Below, piece after piece: positions 50,782 to 61,575 of a stretch of 64,000 nucleotides of DNA; within the stretch, counting starts at the first letter, position 1, and every line of letters starts with the position of its first letter. Source of the stretch: DATEPR01 sp963780635. GTDB taxonomy: Bacteria > Actinomycetota > Actinomycetes > Mycobacteriales > Pseudonocardiaceae. The stretch covers positions 310,001 through 374,000 of the forward strand of contig CAWACW010000011.1 of NCBI GenBank assembly GCA_963780635.1, written 5' to 3'. Position numbers and translations under genes: made by a program. The notes below the pieces were generated by a model. It saw only the letters and a list, made by a program, of their open reading frames with translations. It was not told where the DNA came from and did no database searches.

Positions 50782-52050
50782 CGTCCCCTGAGCGGTCAAC
50801 ACCCGCCACGATCGCCGTGTCGTCCACCGACTGGCCAACCCCAGTTGCCGTCTTCAACGGTCAACACCAAACGCGGGTAGCCGTGCCGTCTGCCGAGCGC
50901 CAACATCAGCTGCTGCCCATTGAACGGTCGACATCGGCTGCCGTCCGCTGAACGGTCAACATCGGCGGCAGCCCGCTGAACGGTCGACATCGGCTGCCGT
51001 CCACTGAACGGTCAACATCCGCCACGGGTCGCCATGTCGCTCACCGAGTGGCCAACGCCAGCTGCCGCCCACCCAACGGTCAACACGCCGCCACCCAGGA
51101 GTCGACCGCCGAGTGGCTAACTCGCGCATCGCGAGAGTGCGTGTCGTCCGCCGGACGGCCAACACCCGCCACCGCCGAGTCGTCCGCTGGGCGGCCACCT
51201 CGCGCATGACCAGTTGGCGTGCTGACTGCTGAACGGCCGACTCATCGACGGCTCGCTGTGTGGGCCATCGAGTGGTGAACTCGCGCACCAGATCAGGACA
51301 TGTCGTCCGCCGGATGGCCGACTCACCGACCACCACGCGGATTCGACCATGGAGTGGTCAACACTCGATCACCAGCGCAAAGTCGACTGCTGACTAGCCA
51401 GCTCGCGCCCCGCGCGCGTGCGAGTCGTCCGCTTGGCGGCCAGCACTCACGACGGTCGCCGTGTCGTCCGCTCGGTGGTCAGTTCACGCACCACTGCTGG
51501 CGCGCTGACCGCTCGGTGATCGACCCACGACCCGACTAGGGCCAGCCGTGTCGACCGTCGAGTGGTGATCTCTCGCATCAGGTCAGGGCGTGTCGTCCGC
51601 CGAGGGGGCGACTCAGCTACAACCGGCTGCGCGGTTGGTCGGATCGCTGCCAACGCCGCCGATCAGTCGCGGTGACGTCCCTTGGGCGGCCGACTCACCG
51701 ACGACCTCACCGAGTCGGCCATCGAGCGGTCAACACCGACCCCGGCGTGGAGTCGGCCGCTGGGTGGTCGAGACCAGCCTGCAGGGTCGAGTTGGCCATC
51801 GAGCGGTCAACACCGACCCCGGCGTGGAGTCGGCCGCTGGGTGGTCGAGACCAGCCTGCAGGGTCGAGTTGGCCATCGAGCGGTCAACACCAATCCCGGC
51901 GTGGAGTCGGCCGCCGAGTGGTCAGGACCAACCACCAGGGTCAAGTTGACCGTCGAGCGGTCGAGTCGCGCACGGCGAAGCGCTCTGACCGCTGGGCGGC
52001 CGACTCGCCTACGGTCGGTGTGAGCCGACCGTCGAAGGGCCGGCTCACCC
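50782..52050. repeat. Array of about 34 degenerate palindrome-bearing repeats
   Basis: The consensus core TCCGCYGAGCGGYCAACWC recurs across about 1.27 kb between the convergent genes for the membrane-anchored protein and korB. The conserved GGTC/GGCC falls at 50794, 50833, 50859, 50898, 50926, 50954, 50982, 51010, 51050, 51078, 51115, 51157, 51193, 51235, 51274 and so on to 52038. Steps are mostly 36-42 bp, with a block of 28-bp steps near the left end. The core is a quasi-palindrome (GACCGCT-n-AGCGGTC). Copies are degenerate, so this is not a CRISPR array. No gene is credible here. Confidence 0.88.
51717..51908. repeat. 77-bp exact tandem duplication within the large array
   Basis: Bases 51717-51793 and 51794-51870 are identical. 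A third partial copy starts at 51871 and diverges after about 20 bases (CACCAATC instead of CACCGACC). Each 77-bp copy contains two array units (38 and 39 bp). The identity shows a recent duplication, so the array is still expanding or contracting. Confidence 0.92.
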
Positions 52051-52083
52051 GTCAGCAGTATGAGCGACAACCGTTCCGGTGAA

Positions 52084-53150
52084 TCAGCCCGCTACGGTCC
52101 AGGTGTCCTTGCCGCGCAACAGACCCTGCAGGTCAGCTGGCTTGGCGCTCTTCGCCTCGTCCACCTGAGCCCGAGCCAGGTCGTCATACGCCGGCCGGGC
52201 CACCGACCGGAACACTCCGGTCACCGTGTGAGCCAGGTCCGAACCGGTCAGGCGCGACAGCGCGAACGCCAGCGACGGGTCCTGCGTCGTCGCGTCGTGC
52301 ACGACGACCGCGTCCGTGCCGACCTCGGCCACCTTGCGCACGGTCAGCGAACCCGTCATCGGGTCCCGGACCACGCCGTACTCGCCCTCCGCGCCGAACA
52401 CGATCGGCTGACCGTGGGTCAGCGGGATGATCCGCCGTTCCCGCTCGCCCTGCTCCTTGAGCACGTCGAACGCGCCGTCGTTGAAGATCGGACAGTTCTG
52501 GTAGATCTCCACCAGCGCTGTGCCGCGGTGCTCGGCGGCCGCGCGCAGGACCTCGGTCAGCTGCTTGCGGTCGGAGTCCAGTGCCCTGGCCACGAACGTG
52601 GCCTCGGCACCGAGCGCGAGCGACACCGGGTTGAACGGGTGGTCCAGTGAGCCCATTGGGGTGGACTTGGTGACCTTGCCCTGCTCACTGGTCGGCGAGT
52701 ACTGGCCCTTCGTCAACCCGTAGATCCGGTTGTTGAACAGCAGGATCTTCAGGTTCACGTTGCGGCGCAACACGTGCATGAGGTGGTTGCCACCGATGGA
52801 CAGCGCGTCGCCGTCACCGGTGACCACCCAGACCGACAGGTCGGGCCGGGACACGGCCAGGCCGGTGGCGATCGCGGGTGCGCGGCCGTGGATCGAGTGC
52901 ACGCCGTAGGTGTTCATGTAGTACGGGAACCGGCTGGAGCACCCGATCCCGGACACGAACACGATGTTCTCGCGCTTGAGTCCCAACTGCGGCATGAAGC
53001 CCTGCACAGCGGCCAGGACGGCGTAGTCGCCGCACCCCGGGCACCAGCGGACCTCCTGGTCCGACTTGTACTCCTTGGCGGTCTGCTTGTCGTCGGAAGT
53101 GGGGACCAGATCAAGGCCACCCAGCGATGGCAGTCCGAGATCGATCGCCG

Positions 53151-53154
<4 letters not shown>
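52084..53154 (-). CDS. korB: 2-oxoglutarate:ferredoxin oxidoreductase, beta subunit
   Basis: Holds thiamine diphosphate and a [4Fe-4S] cluster; with KorA it converts 2-oxoglutarate to succinyl-CoA and reduces ferredoxin. The 356-residue product has VRWCPGCGDYAVLAAVQGF, SGIGCSSRFPYYM, GRAPAIATGLAVSRPDLSVW, the TDP motif VTGDGDALSIGGNHLMH and LFNNRIYGLTKGQYSPTS. GTG 53154 overlaps the korA stop by 4 bp, so the two are cotranslated. Its 3' end faces the repeat array. Confidence 0.95.
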
Positions 53155-55052
<1,898 letters not shown>

Positions 55053-55322
55053 GGGCTCGTTGATCCCTCTTTCCGATAGCCTGCTGCCCATCCACGTGCA
55101 CTCCCGGCCGGGTGCGGCCCTGCCCTCGGTGCAACGTGCCCCGCCAGCGAGGGTAGTCCCATACTTCTGGGCTCGACGCATCTCGCGCCCCGCCCGGCCG
55201 AGTCGTGGGAAAGCCCTGGTCGACGGCTTGCTCCAACACCATCCGAGACATCCATTGTCGCGCTCCACGGCCGCCGGACCTCTTATGACGTGCTGTCTGT
55301 CACAACGATTTAGGCTGTCATC

Positions 55323-55787
55323 TCAATGTGTGTGTCGTTCCGGTACGGGCGGGCGTTCCAGGAGCGTGGACAGCACCACCGTGGAGACGGTCCGGTCGAT
55401 GATGTCCAGCGCACGTAACCGCTCCAGTGCGGTCTCCAGGTGATGGATGTCGGCGGCCCTCAGGTGCACGATCGCGTCCGCGGCGCCGGACACCGTGTAG
55501 GCGGCCACGACCTCGGTCAACGGCTCCAGGCTGGCCGTGATCCGGTGCGGCATCACGTTGCCCCGGCAGTGCACCTCCACGAACGCCTCGGTGCCCCATC
55601 CCAGCGCCTCCGGGTCGACCACCGCGGTGAAGCCCCGCACCACCCCGCTCTCGCGTAGCCGGTCCACCCGGCGCTTCACCGCGGGGGCCGACAGCCCGAC
55701 CGTGCCGCCGATCTCCGCGTAGCTGGAGCGGGCGTCGGCCACCAGGCACGAAATGATTCGATGGTCGATGTCGTCCATACGCAACAT
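55323..55787 (-). CDS. Lrp/AsnC-family transcription regulator
   Basis: A 154-residue regulator with an N-terminal helix-turn-helix (MDDIDHRIISCLVADARSSY, GLSAPAVKRRVDRLRESGVV) and a C-terminal RAM ligand-binding domain (FVEVHCRGNVMPHRI, YTVSGAADAIVHLRA, STVVLSTLLERPPV). ATG 55787 and ATG 55778 are both possible; homologues usually begin at the second (MDDID). It is divergent from ddaH, which it probably controls in response to arginine or another amino acid. Confidence 0.9.
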   Translation of the reverse strand: MLRMDDIDHRIISCLVADARSSYAEIGGTVGLSAPAVKRRVDRLRESGVVRGFTAVVDPEALGWGTEAFVEVHCRGNVMPHRITASLEPLTEVVAAYTVSGAADAIVHLRAADIHHLETALERLRALDIIDRTVSTVVLSTLLERPPVPERHTH

Positions 55788-55852
55788 TCTGCCCCCAAAC
55801 GTGCAACGTGGCGTCGTTGATGACCGCCCATCCGCGATCTACATTTCGATCC

Positions 55853-56725
55853 ATGACGACGGTGCCTCTTGCCGTACCCGGTTCGCGACCCGAACCGGTG
55901 CTGCCGGAGCGGATCCCTACCGCTCGCCGGTACCTGATGTGCCGGCCGACGTACTTCGCCGTCGACTACTCGATCAACCCGTGGATGAACCCGGACGTCC
56001 CGGTCGACACCGACCTGGCGATCCGGCAGTGGGAGCGGCTGGCACAGACCTACCGGGACCTGGGCCACCACGTCGAGCTGATCGAGCCCGAGCCGGGTCT
56101 GCCGGACATGGTCTTCGCGGCCAACTCGGGCACGGTCGTGGCGGGCCGCGTGCTGGGCGCCCGGTTCCGGGCAAGGCAGCGGGCCGCCGAGGCGGAGCAC
56201 TACCGCCGCTGGTTCGGCGAGCAGGGCTTCCGGGACATCGTGATGCCGGCAGCGATCAACGAGGCCGAGGGCGATTTCGCGTGGACGGGCAGGCTGCTGC
56301 TGGCAGGCACGGGCTTCCGCACGGACGCGGCCGCGCACGCCGAGGCCCAGGAGGTGCTGGGTGTGCCCGTGGTGTCGCTGCGGCTGGTCGACCCGCGCTA
56401 CTACCACCTGGACACGGCACTGTGCGTGCTGGACGACTCGCCGTTGACACCCGCGGTCGCCTACTACCCGGGTGCGTTCTCCGCGGGGTCGCTGCGCGCG
56501 CTGCGGATGCTCTTCCCCGACGCGGTCGTGGCGACGGAGGCTGATGCCGCCTGCCTGGGGCTCAACGCCGTGTCCGACGGCCGGCACGTGGTGCTGGCGG
56601 CCCAGGCGACCCGTCTGGCCGCCCAGCTCACCGAACGGGGCTACCGGCCGATCCCGGTGGACGTGAGCGAGCTACGCAAGTCCGGCGGCGGACCCAAGTG
56701 CTGCACGATGGAGCTGCGCGGTTAG
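55853..56725 (+). CDS. ddaH: Dimethylarginine dimethylaminohydrolase / amidinotransferase-family protein
   Basis: A 290-residue guanidino-group-modifying enzyme. Active-site motifs: GLPDMVFAANSGTVV, NEAEGDFAWTGRLLLAG, DPRYYHLDTALCVLDD with the catalytic His, and the nucleophilic Cys in SGGGPKCCTMELRG at the C-terminus. The likely reaction is hydrolysis of dimethylarginine or arginine to citrulline. ATG 55853 starts MTTVPLAVPG; 65 bp separate it from the regulator start. Its stop codon overlaps the stop of the convergent transporter. Confidence 0.88.
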   Translation: MTTVPLAVPGSRPEPVLPERIPTARRYLMCRPTYFAVDYSINPWMNPDVPVDTDLAIRQWERLAQTYRDLGHHVELIEPEPGLPDMVFAANSGTVVAGRVLGARFRARQRAAEAEHYRRWFGEQGFRDIVMPAAINEAEGDFAWTGRLLLAGTGFRTDAAAHAEAQEVLGVPVVSLRLVDPRYYHLDTALCVLDDSPLTPAVAYYPGAFSAGSLRALRMLFPDAVVATEADAACLGLNAVSDGRHVVLAAQATRLAAQLTERGYRPIPVDVSELRKSGGGPKCCTMELRG

Positions 56726-57655
56726 CCCATCTCCATCCGGACCTCGGCAGGCCGCTGCTGCGGCATGCTCGCGCCCGCCTCGGCGGACAGCTGGTCGGCC
56801 CGCCTGGCCAGTACCGCGATGCCGATCACGATCACGACGGCCGCCAGCAGTTCGCCCACCAGCACCACAGGTCCCGTCACCGCCGACTCGCCCAGCCACC
56901 ACACGCCGATCGCCACGCCGACCAGCGGGTCGACCGTGGTGATCACGGCCAGCGCCGGCGACAGCATCCGCCCCTGCTGGAACGTGTTCTGGCTGAGCAG
57001 GAAGCCGATCGGACCGATCACGCACACCGCGTACAGGGTCCAGTGCTCGAACGGCGCCACGAACCCGTGCCGCAGTTCGCCCGCGACGACCTTCATCAGG
57101 CCTGCGGTCAACCCGTAGAACACCCCGGTCGCCAACGCCAGCCCGAGCACCTTCACCGGGCCGGTGACCAGCGACGACAACACCAGGCCACCCACGGCGA
57201 TCACGCCGAGCGCGACCGCGAGCCCACCCAAGGGGGCCGAGCGCCACCAGATGATCGGTGCCCCCGGCCGGCCTGGCCAGCAGCAGGAACACAGCCAACC
57301 CGGCCACACAGATGAACGCGCCTCCCACGATCACCCTGTCCAGCCGCTTGTGCACGAGCACCGCACCGAAGAACGACGCGAACGGCAACGCGCTGACCAG
57401 CAGCGGTTGCACCAGCAGCAACGGGCCGAAGCCCAGAGCGACCACCTGCAGACCCAGTCCCGCGATCGTGGCGCCGATCCCCACCAGCCACATCGGTCGC
57501 CGGACCAGGCGTACCAGGAGCGTCGGACTCAGCGTCCGGCTCGCCGGCACCTCATGGGTCGCGCGAGCCTGTGCCGCGCTCGCCAACCCCATACACGCAG
57601 CACCCACGATCGCGGCCGGCACGGCCACCATCAACGCCATCCCCGTCGCGTTCAC
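56722..57655 (-). CDS. EamA/DMT-family transporter (one apparent frameshift)
   Basis: A ten-helix drug/metabolite transporter of about 310 residues. The first 140 codons from GTG 57655 (MNATGMALMVAVPAAIVGAA, LGLQVVALGFGPLLLVQPLL, VIVGGAFICVAGLAVFLLLA) are in one frame. The remainder (LAVALGVIAVGGLVLSSLV, FLLSQNTFQQG, IGVWWLGESAVTGPVVLVG) is in the next. Removing one base from the GGGGG run at 57232-57236 joins them as ALGPLGGLAVALG. It may be a sequencing error or a real loss of function. The substrate is unknown. Confidence 0.85.
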
Positions 57656-58065
57656 GCCACCTCCTCACTGGCGTACCGCTGCCACACATCCCCGTCGCGG
57701 CCCCCCACTGGACCGCCGGCGGTGACGTTACGTGCCCTCCAGCGGCTCCGACGAGCGGTTTTCGCCGCCATCGACTGGCCCCCTTCGGTTTCCGGGACGC
57801 TCCCGGTGGGTACGTCAGACGTCAAGCACACGTCAAAACAGCGCAACACCGATGGTGACGGGTTTTCTTCCCCAACTACGTACTCTTCGCTGCTGACCTG
57901 CGGATCGTGGGTGTCGCCTCGATCACGGCCGACTCGGCCTCCCCCACGAGTTCGTCAGAGAACCTGGACCTCACACGTCTGTCGAGTACATTGTCTGCAC
58001 CCCCCACCGGCGGCTCGGAATTCCTCCCCTACCGACCGCCACCCCCGAAAGGGACCGCTGATTAC
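57656..58065. other. Intergenic region between EamA and VC0807-like genes
   Basis: This 410-bp gap separates two divergent genes, so it should carry both promoters. It holds three ACGTCA elements in 25 bp (57812-57835) and a TACATT -10-like sequence near 57988. An upstream in-frame extension of the right-hand gene (to 57907) is open but of low complexity and probably not translated. No RNA gene is recognised. Confidence 0.5.
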
Positions 58066-58743
58066 ATGCCACAACACGTGACCGTCCATTTGCCCGCACT
58101 GGGCGCGATCGTCCGTCACGGCGGCAAGCATCTGCTGGAGTCCACGCTGGTGCCGCTGGGCCTGTTCTACCTGCTGCTGACCGTGGTCGGTCTCGATGGT
58201 GGCCTCATCGCAGCTGTCAGCTGGTCGGTCCTCGCCGTCATCCGGCGCGTGATCCTGCGCAAGAAGATCCCCGCAGTATTGATCCTGACCACTGCCCTGC
58301 TGATCGCACGGACAGTGCTCGGTCTGCTCACGGGCAGTGTTTTCCTGTATTTCCTGCAGCCCACCCTGCAGAACTTCCTCATCGCTGCCGTGTTGCTCGC
58401 ATCGTTGCCGTTCGGGCGGCCGTTCATCGCGAAGCTGGCCGATGACTTCTGCGCATTCCCGGCTACCTTCAGTGAGCACCCGCGGGTCGTGCAGTTCTTC
58501 CGCAAGGTGTCCCTGCTGTGGGCCCTCGTCTTCGTGACCAACGGCGTCGCGACGCTCTACATCCTGGCTCGCTGGACGGTCGGCGACTTCCTGATGGTGT
58601 CCACGGCCGGTTCGTACGCGGTCGTCGGGCTGGCGGCCGGCGTGTCGATCCTGTGGTTCCGGCGGTCGTTGCGCGGTGAGGGCATCGTGCTGCGCCTCGG
58701 TCCGGCCCGCGCTGCCGCTGTCGCTCCCGCTCCGGTGGGCTGA
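58066..58743 (+). CDS. VC0807-like integral membrane protein
   Basis: A 225-residue protein with about six hydrophobic segments (TLVPLGLFYLLLTVVGLDGG, ILTTALLIARTVLGLLTGSV, LWALVFVTNGVATLYILAR, VVGLAAGVSILWFRR). The layout and the FGRPFIAKLADDFCAFP loop between helices resemble VC0807 or septation-protein-A-like families, which have no known activity. ATG 58066 has AAAGGGA upstream. A strong hairpin follows the stop codon. Confidence 0.72.
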   Translation: MPQHVTVHLPALGAIVRHGGKHLLESTLVPLGLFYLLLTVVGLDGGLIAAVSWSVLAVIRRVILRKKIPAVLILTTALLIARTVLGLLTGSVFLYFLQPTLQNFLIAAVLLASLPFGRPFIAKLADDFCAFPATFSEHPRVVQFFRKVSLLWALVFVTNGVATLYILARWTVGDFLMVSTAGSYAVVGLAAGVSILWFRRSLRGEGIVLRLGPARAAAVAPAPVG

Positions 58744-58764
58744 CACCGCTTTCTCAGACCTGTA

Positions 58765-58803
58765 CGCCTCGGCGGGCCCGGTGTTACCGGGCCCGCCGAG
58801 GCG
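58765..58803. terminator. Perfect 18-bp hairpin between convergent genes
   Basis: The arm CGCCTCGGCGGGCCCGGT (58765-58782) and its exact complement (58786-58803) surround a GTT loop; one more A-T pair (58764 and 58804) extends the stem. It lies 21 bp after one gene and 18 bp before the convergent stop, so it can end transcription in both directions. Confidence 0.85.
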
Positions 58804-58821
58804 TTGTGCGAGGTGTCGTGC

Positions 58822-59694
58822 TCAGAAGTCGGCCACCGCGGGGATGATCTCCCTGCCCATCAGCTTCAGCGGCTCGATCAGGCCCGCGTCGATGACCTTG
58901 CCGTGTGCGACCTGGATGCCCTGGTCGGCCAGTTCCTTCAGCGCGGTCAGCGTCTCGTCGACGTGCTCGCCCTTGGCGCCCAGGTCGAACCGGAACGTCG
59001 CCGTCTTCTCGATGGCGTCGTAGTCGCGGCCCTCGCGCTCGCAGTGCTCCCGCAGCACGTCCAGCTTGTGCGGCAGGTCCGGGCCGGCGAACAGGTTGCA
59101 CGCCTGGGCGTACTTGGCCACCAACCGCAGCGTCTTCTTCTCCCCGCCGCCACCGATCATGATCGGCGGGTGCGGCCTGGTCAGCGACTGTGGCGAGTTG
59201 AGGGTGCGCTCCAGGTGGAACAGCTTGCCGTCGTAGGGACCCTCGTCGTCCGACCACATCTGCAGGCTGATCTGGATGGCCTCCTCGAGCTGCTCGAAGC
59301 GCTCCGACAGCGGCGGGAACCGCAGGCCGAGGCCGCGGCTCTCCTCCTCGTTCCACCCGGCTCCGATGCCCAGCCACGCCCGGCCGCCGGACAGCACGTC
59401 CAGGGTGGTGACCTGCTTGGCCAGGATGCCGGGGTACCGGTAGATCACGCCGCTGACCAGCGTCAACAGGGTGGCCCGCTCGGTGTGCGCGGCGAGGTAG
59501 CCCAGCGCGGTGTACGCCTCCAGCATCGCGTGCTCGACCGGACCATGTGGGCCGATCTGCCAGAAGTGGTCCATCACGCTGATGCGGTCGAACCCCGCCT
59601 CGTCGGCCGTCCTGGCCACCCGCGCCAGCGTCGGGCCGATGCCGACGTCGCCACCCGGCCAGGTGAAGTCCGGAATGTGCAGGCCGATCTTCAT
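58822..59694 (-). CDS. LLM-class F420-dependent oxidoreductase (copy 1)
   Basis: A 290-residue luciferase-like monooxygenase-fold enzyme that probably uses coenzyme F420. Visible features: MKIGLHIPDFTWPGGD, DRISVMDHFWQIGPHGPVEH, AHTERATLLTLVSGVIYRYP, VTTLDVLSGGRAWLGIGAGW and PHPPIMIGGGGEKKTLRL. The substrate is unknown. The adjacent paralogue has the same length and very similar blocks, so the pair arose by tandem duplication. Confidence 0.88.
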   Translation of the reverse strand: MKIGLHIPDFTWPGGDVGIGPTLARVARTADEAGFDRISVMDHFWQIGPHGPVEHAMLEAYTALGYLAAHTERATLLTLVSGVIYRYPGILAKQVTTLDVLSGGRAWLGIGAGWNEEESRGLGLRFPPLSERFEQLEEAIQISLQMWSDDEGPYDGKLFHLERTLNSPQSLTRPHPPIMIGGGGEKKTLRLVAKYAQACNLFAGPDLPHKLDVLREHCEREGRDYDAIEKTATFRFDLGAKGEHVDETLTALKELADQGIQVAHGKVIDAGLIEPLKLMGREIIPAVADF

Positions 59695-59704
59695 GCCGTT
59701 CCTC

Positions 59705-60577
59705 TCAGAACCCGGCCACTGCCGGGATGATGTCCTTGCCGATGATCTCCAGCGGCGTGATCGTGTGCACGTCCCGGACGCCGCCGATCGCGGCGTGGAT
59801 ACCGAGGTCCGCCAGGTCCTTCAACTGCCCGATCGTCTCCTCGACCCGCTCGCCGTTGGGACCGGGGTCGAAGACGAAGTACGCCGTCTTCTCGATGTCG
59901 TCGTAGTCACGGCCCTCGCGCTCGCAGTGCTCCCGCAGCACGTCCAGCTTGTGCGCCAGCTCCGGGCCCGGGAACAGGTTGCACAGCTGCGCGTACTTCG
60001 CGACGTACCGCAGTGTCTTCTGCTCGCCGCCGCCGCCGATCATGATCGGCGGGTGCGGCTTGGCCAGCGCCTGGGGTGAGTTGAGCAGCCGCTCGGCATT
60101 GACGTGGTGACCCGCGTAGGGCCCGTCGTCGTCCGACCACATCCGCAGGCAGACCTCGAGCGCGTCCTCCAGGTGCTCGAAGCGTTCCTTCGTGGACGGG
60201 AACGGGATGCCCAGGCCGCGGCTCTCCTCGTCGTTCCAACCAGCACCGACGCCGAGCATCGCCCGGCCACCGGACAGCACGTCGAGCGTGGTGATGATCT
60301 TGGCGAGTACGGCCGGGTAGCGGTAGATGGCCCCGGTGACCAGCGTCAGCAGCTTCGCGCGCTCGGTGTGCGCGGCCAGGTAGCCCAGCGCCGTGTACGC
60401 CTCGAGCATCTCGTGCTCAGCCGGGCCGACGGCGCTAATCTGGAAGAAGTGGTCCATCACCGCGATGTACTCGAACCCGGCCTGGTCCGCCGTGGTCGCG
60501 ATCTTCGCCAGCGTCGGGGCGAGCTCCGCGGCGCCTCCCGGCCAGGTGAAATCCGGGATCTGTAGTCCGATCTTCAT
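59705..60577 (-). CDS. LLM-class F420-dependent oxidoreductase (copy 2)
   Basis: A 290-residue paralogue of the next gene downstream, starting MKIGLQIPDFTWPGGAAELA. Conserved blocks: FEYIAVMDHFFQISAVGPAE, ERAKLLTLVTGAIYRYPAVL, ITTLDVLSGGRAMLGVGAGW and PHPPIMIGGGGEQKTLRYVA. GGAGG lies 7 bp before ATG 60577. Copies differ mainly around the substrate side (HFFQISAVGPAE versus HFWQIGPHGPVE), so they may have different substrates. Only 10 bp separate the genes. Confidence 0.88.
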   Translation of the reverse strand: MKIGLQIPDFTWPGGAAELAPTLAKIATTADQAGFEYIAVMDHFFQISAVGPAEHEMLEAYTALGYLAAHTERAKLLTLVTGAIYRYPAVLAKIITTLDVLSGGRAMLGVGAGWNDEESRGLGIPFPSTKERFEHLEDALEVCLRMWSDDDGPYAGHHVNAERLLNSPQALAKPHPPIMIGGGGEQKTLRYVAKYAQLCNLFPGPELAHKLDVLREHCEREGRDYDDIEKTAYFVFDPGPNGERVEETIGQLKDLADLGIHAAIGGVRDVHTITPLEIIGKDIIPAVAGF

Positions 60578-60700
60578 CAATTACCTCCACCCTCGATCCT
60601 CGCACCGGCCAGGCACACCCGCGAGCCGTCGAGCGGACTCCAGGTGCCCGTTGACCACAAGTGGACACCGAGTTGAAACCGACCCCCCGCGCGTACGAAG

Positions 60701-61504
60701 ATGCCGCCGATGACTTCGACGAGCGCTACCGGCCACGGCCGAGGGCGAGCCCGGCGCCACCCGCCCGAGTTGTGGCGAGTGCCCGTACTGCGGATCAGCC
60801 GTGTCACGCCCCGGATGGCCAGGATCACCGTCGGCGGGGAGTCCCTGCGCACGTTTCCCGGCGGCGGTGGCGACCAGCACGTGGTGCTGTACTTCTACGA
60901 CCGCGACGTCACCCTGCCCGAGCCGCTGACGCTGACGTCCGCGCGCACCCTGTTCGGCCAGGTCCGGCCCGCGATGCGCAGCTACACGGTGCGCAGGCAC
61001 GACCCGGTCGCGCACGAGCTGGACTTCGACTTCGTGCTGCACGGCTCCGGCGTCGCGTCGGCGTGGGCCACCGACGTGCGGCCCGGCGACGACGTGATCC
61101 TGGTCGGCCCGTCCCCGGCGTACCTGCCCGACCCGGCCGTGTCCCGGCACGTGCTGCTCGGCGACGAGACCGCACTGCCCGCGATCAGCGCGATGCTGCC
61201 CGAGGTACAGGCCACCGCCGTGCTCGAGGTCGCCGACGCCGCGGAGGAACAGCACCTGCCCGGCGACGTGCGCTGGCTGCACCGCGACGGCACCCCGCCC
61301 GGCACGCCCGACCTGCTGCTGGCCGCACTGCGCGAGCTCGGCCCGTTCGACCAGGACGCCGCTGTGTGGGCGGCGGGCGAACGCACGGTGATGCATGCTG
61401 TGCGGGCGTACCTGCTCGACGAGTGCCGACTGGACCGGCGACGGGTGCGCACCACCATGTACTGGCGTCACGGCCAGGCGGGAACGGGCTCGGCAGGCGC
61501 CTGA
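60701..61504 (+). CDS. Siderophore-interacting protein (FAD-binding ferric-siderophore reductase family)
   Basis: A 267-residue flavoprotein of the SIP family that releases iron by reducing ferric siderophores. N-terminal FAD domain: RVPVLRISRVTPRMARITVG and RPAMRSYTVRRHD (the FAD RxYT motif). C-terminal NAD(P)H-type domain: HVLLGDETALPAISAMLPEV, VWAAGERTVMHAVRAYLLDE, RVRTTMYWRHGQAGTGS. ATG 60701; ATG 60710 is an alternative. Divergent from the LLM pair. Confidence 0.9.
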   Translation: MPPMTSTSATGHGRGRARRHPPELWRVPVLRISRVTPRMARITVGGESLRTFPGGGGDQHVVLYFYDRDVTLPEPLTLTSARTLFGQVRPAMRSYTVRRHDPVAHELDFDFVLHGSGVASAWATDVRPGDDVILVGPSPAYLPDPAVSRHVLLGDETALPAISAMLPEVQATAVLEVADAAEEQHLPGDVRWLHRDGTPPGTPDLLLAALRELGPFDQDAAVWAAGERTVMHAVRAYLLDECRLDRRRVRTTMYWRHGQAGTGSAGA

Positions 61505-61575
61505 CGAGGAACTTTTCCCCGCCACGGAGAGTTGTTACAAGTGGAGGGGGTCCGTTGTCGGGAGGCGTTGTCGGA

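Noticed and set aside
50782..52050. CRISPR array
   Set aside because: Units are degenerate, the conserved core is short, spacers are not unique sequence of constant length, and no cas gene lies nearby.
50796..52082. Several open frames of 60-140 codons within the array on both strands
   Set aside because: They are translations of the repeat (for example RTTR and RELTT every 13-14 codons). Frames change along the array, there are no ribosome-binding sites, and steps of 28 and 40 bp do not keep a frame.
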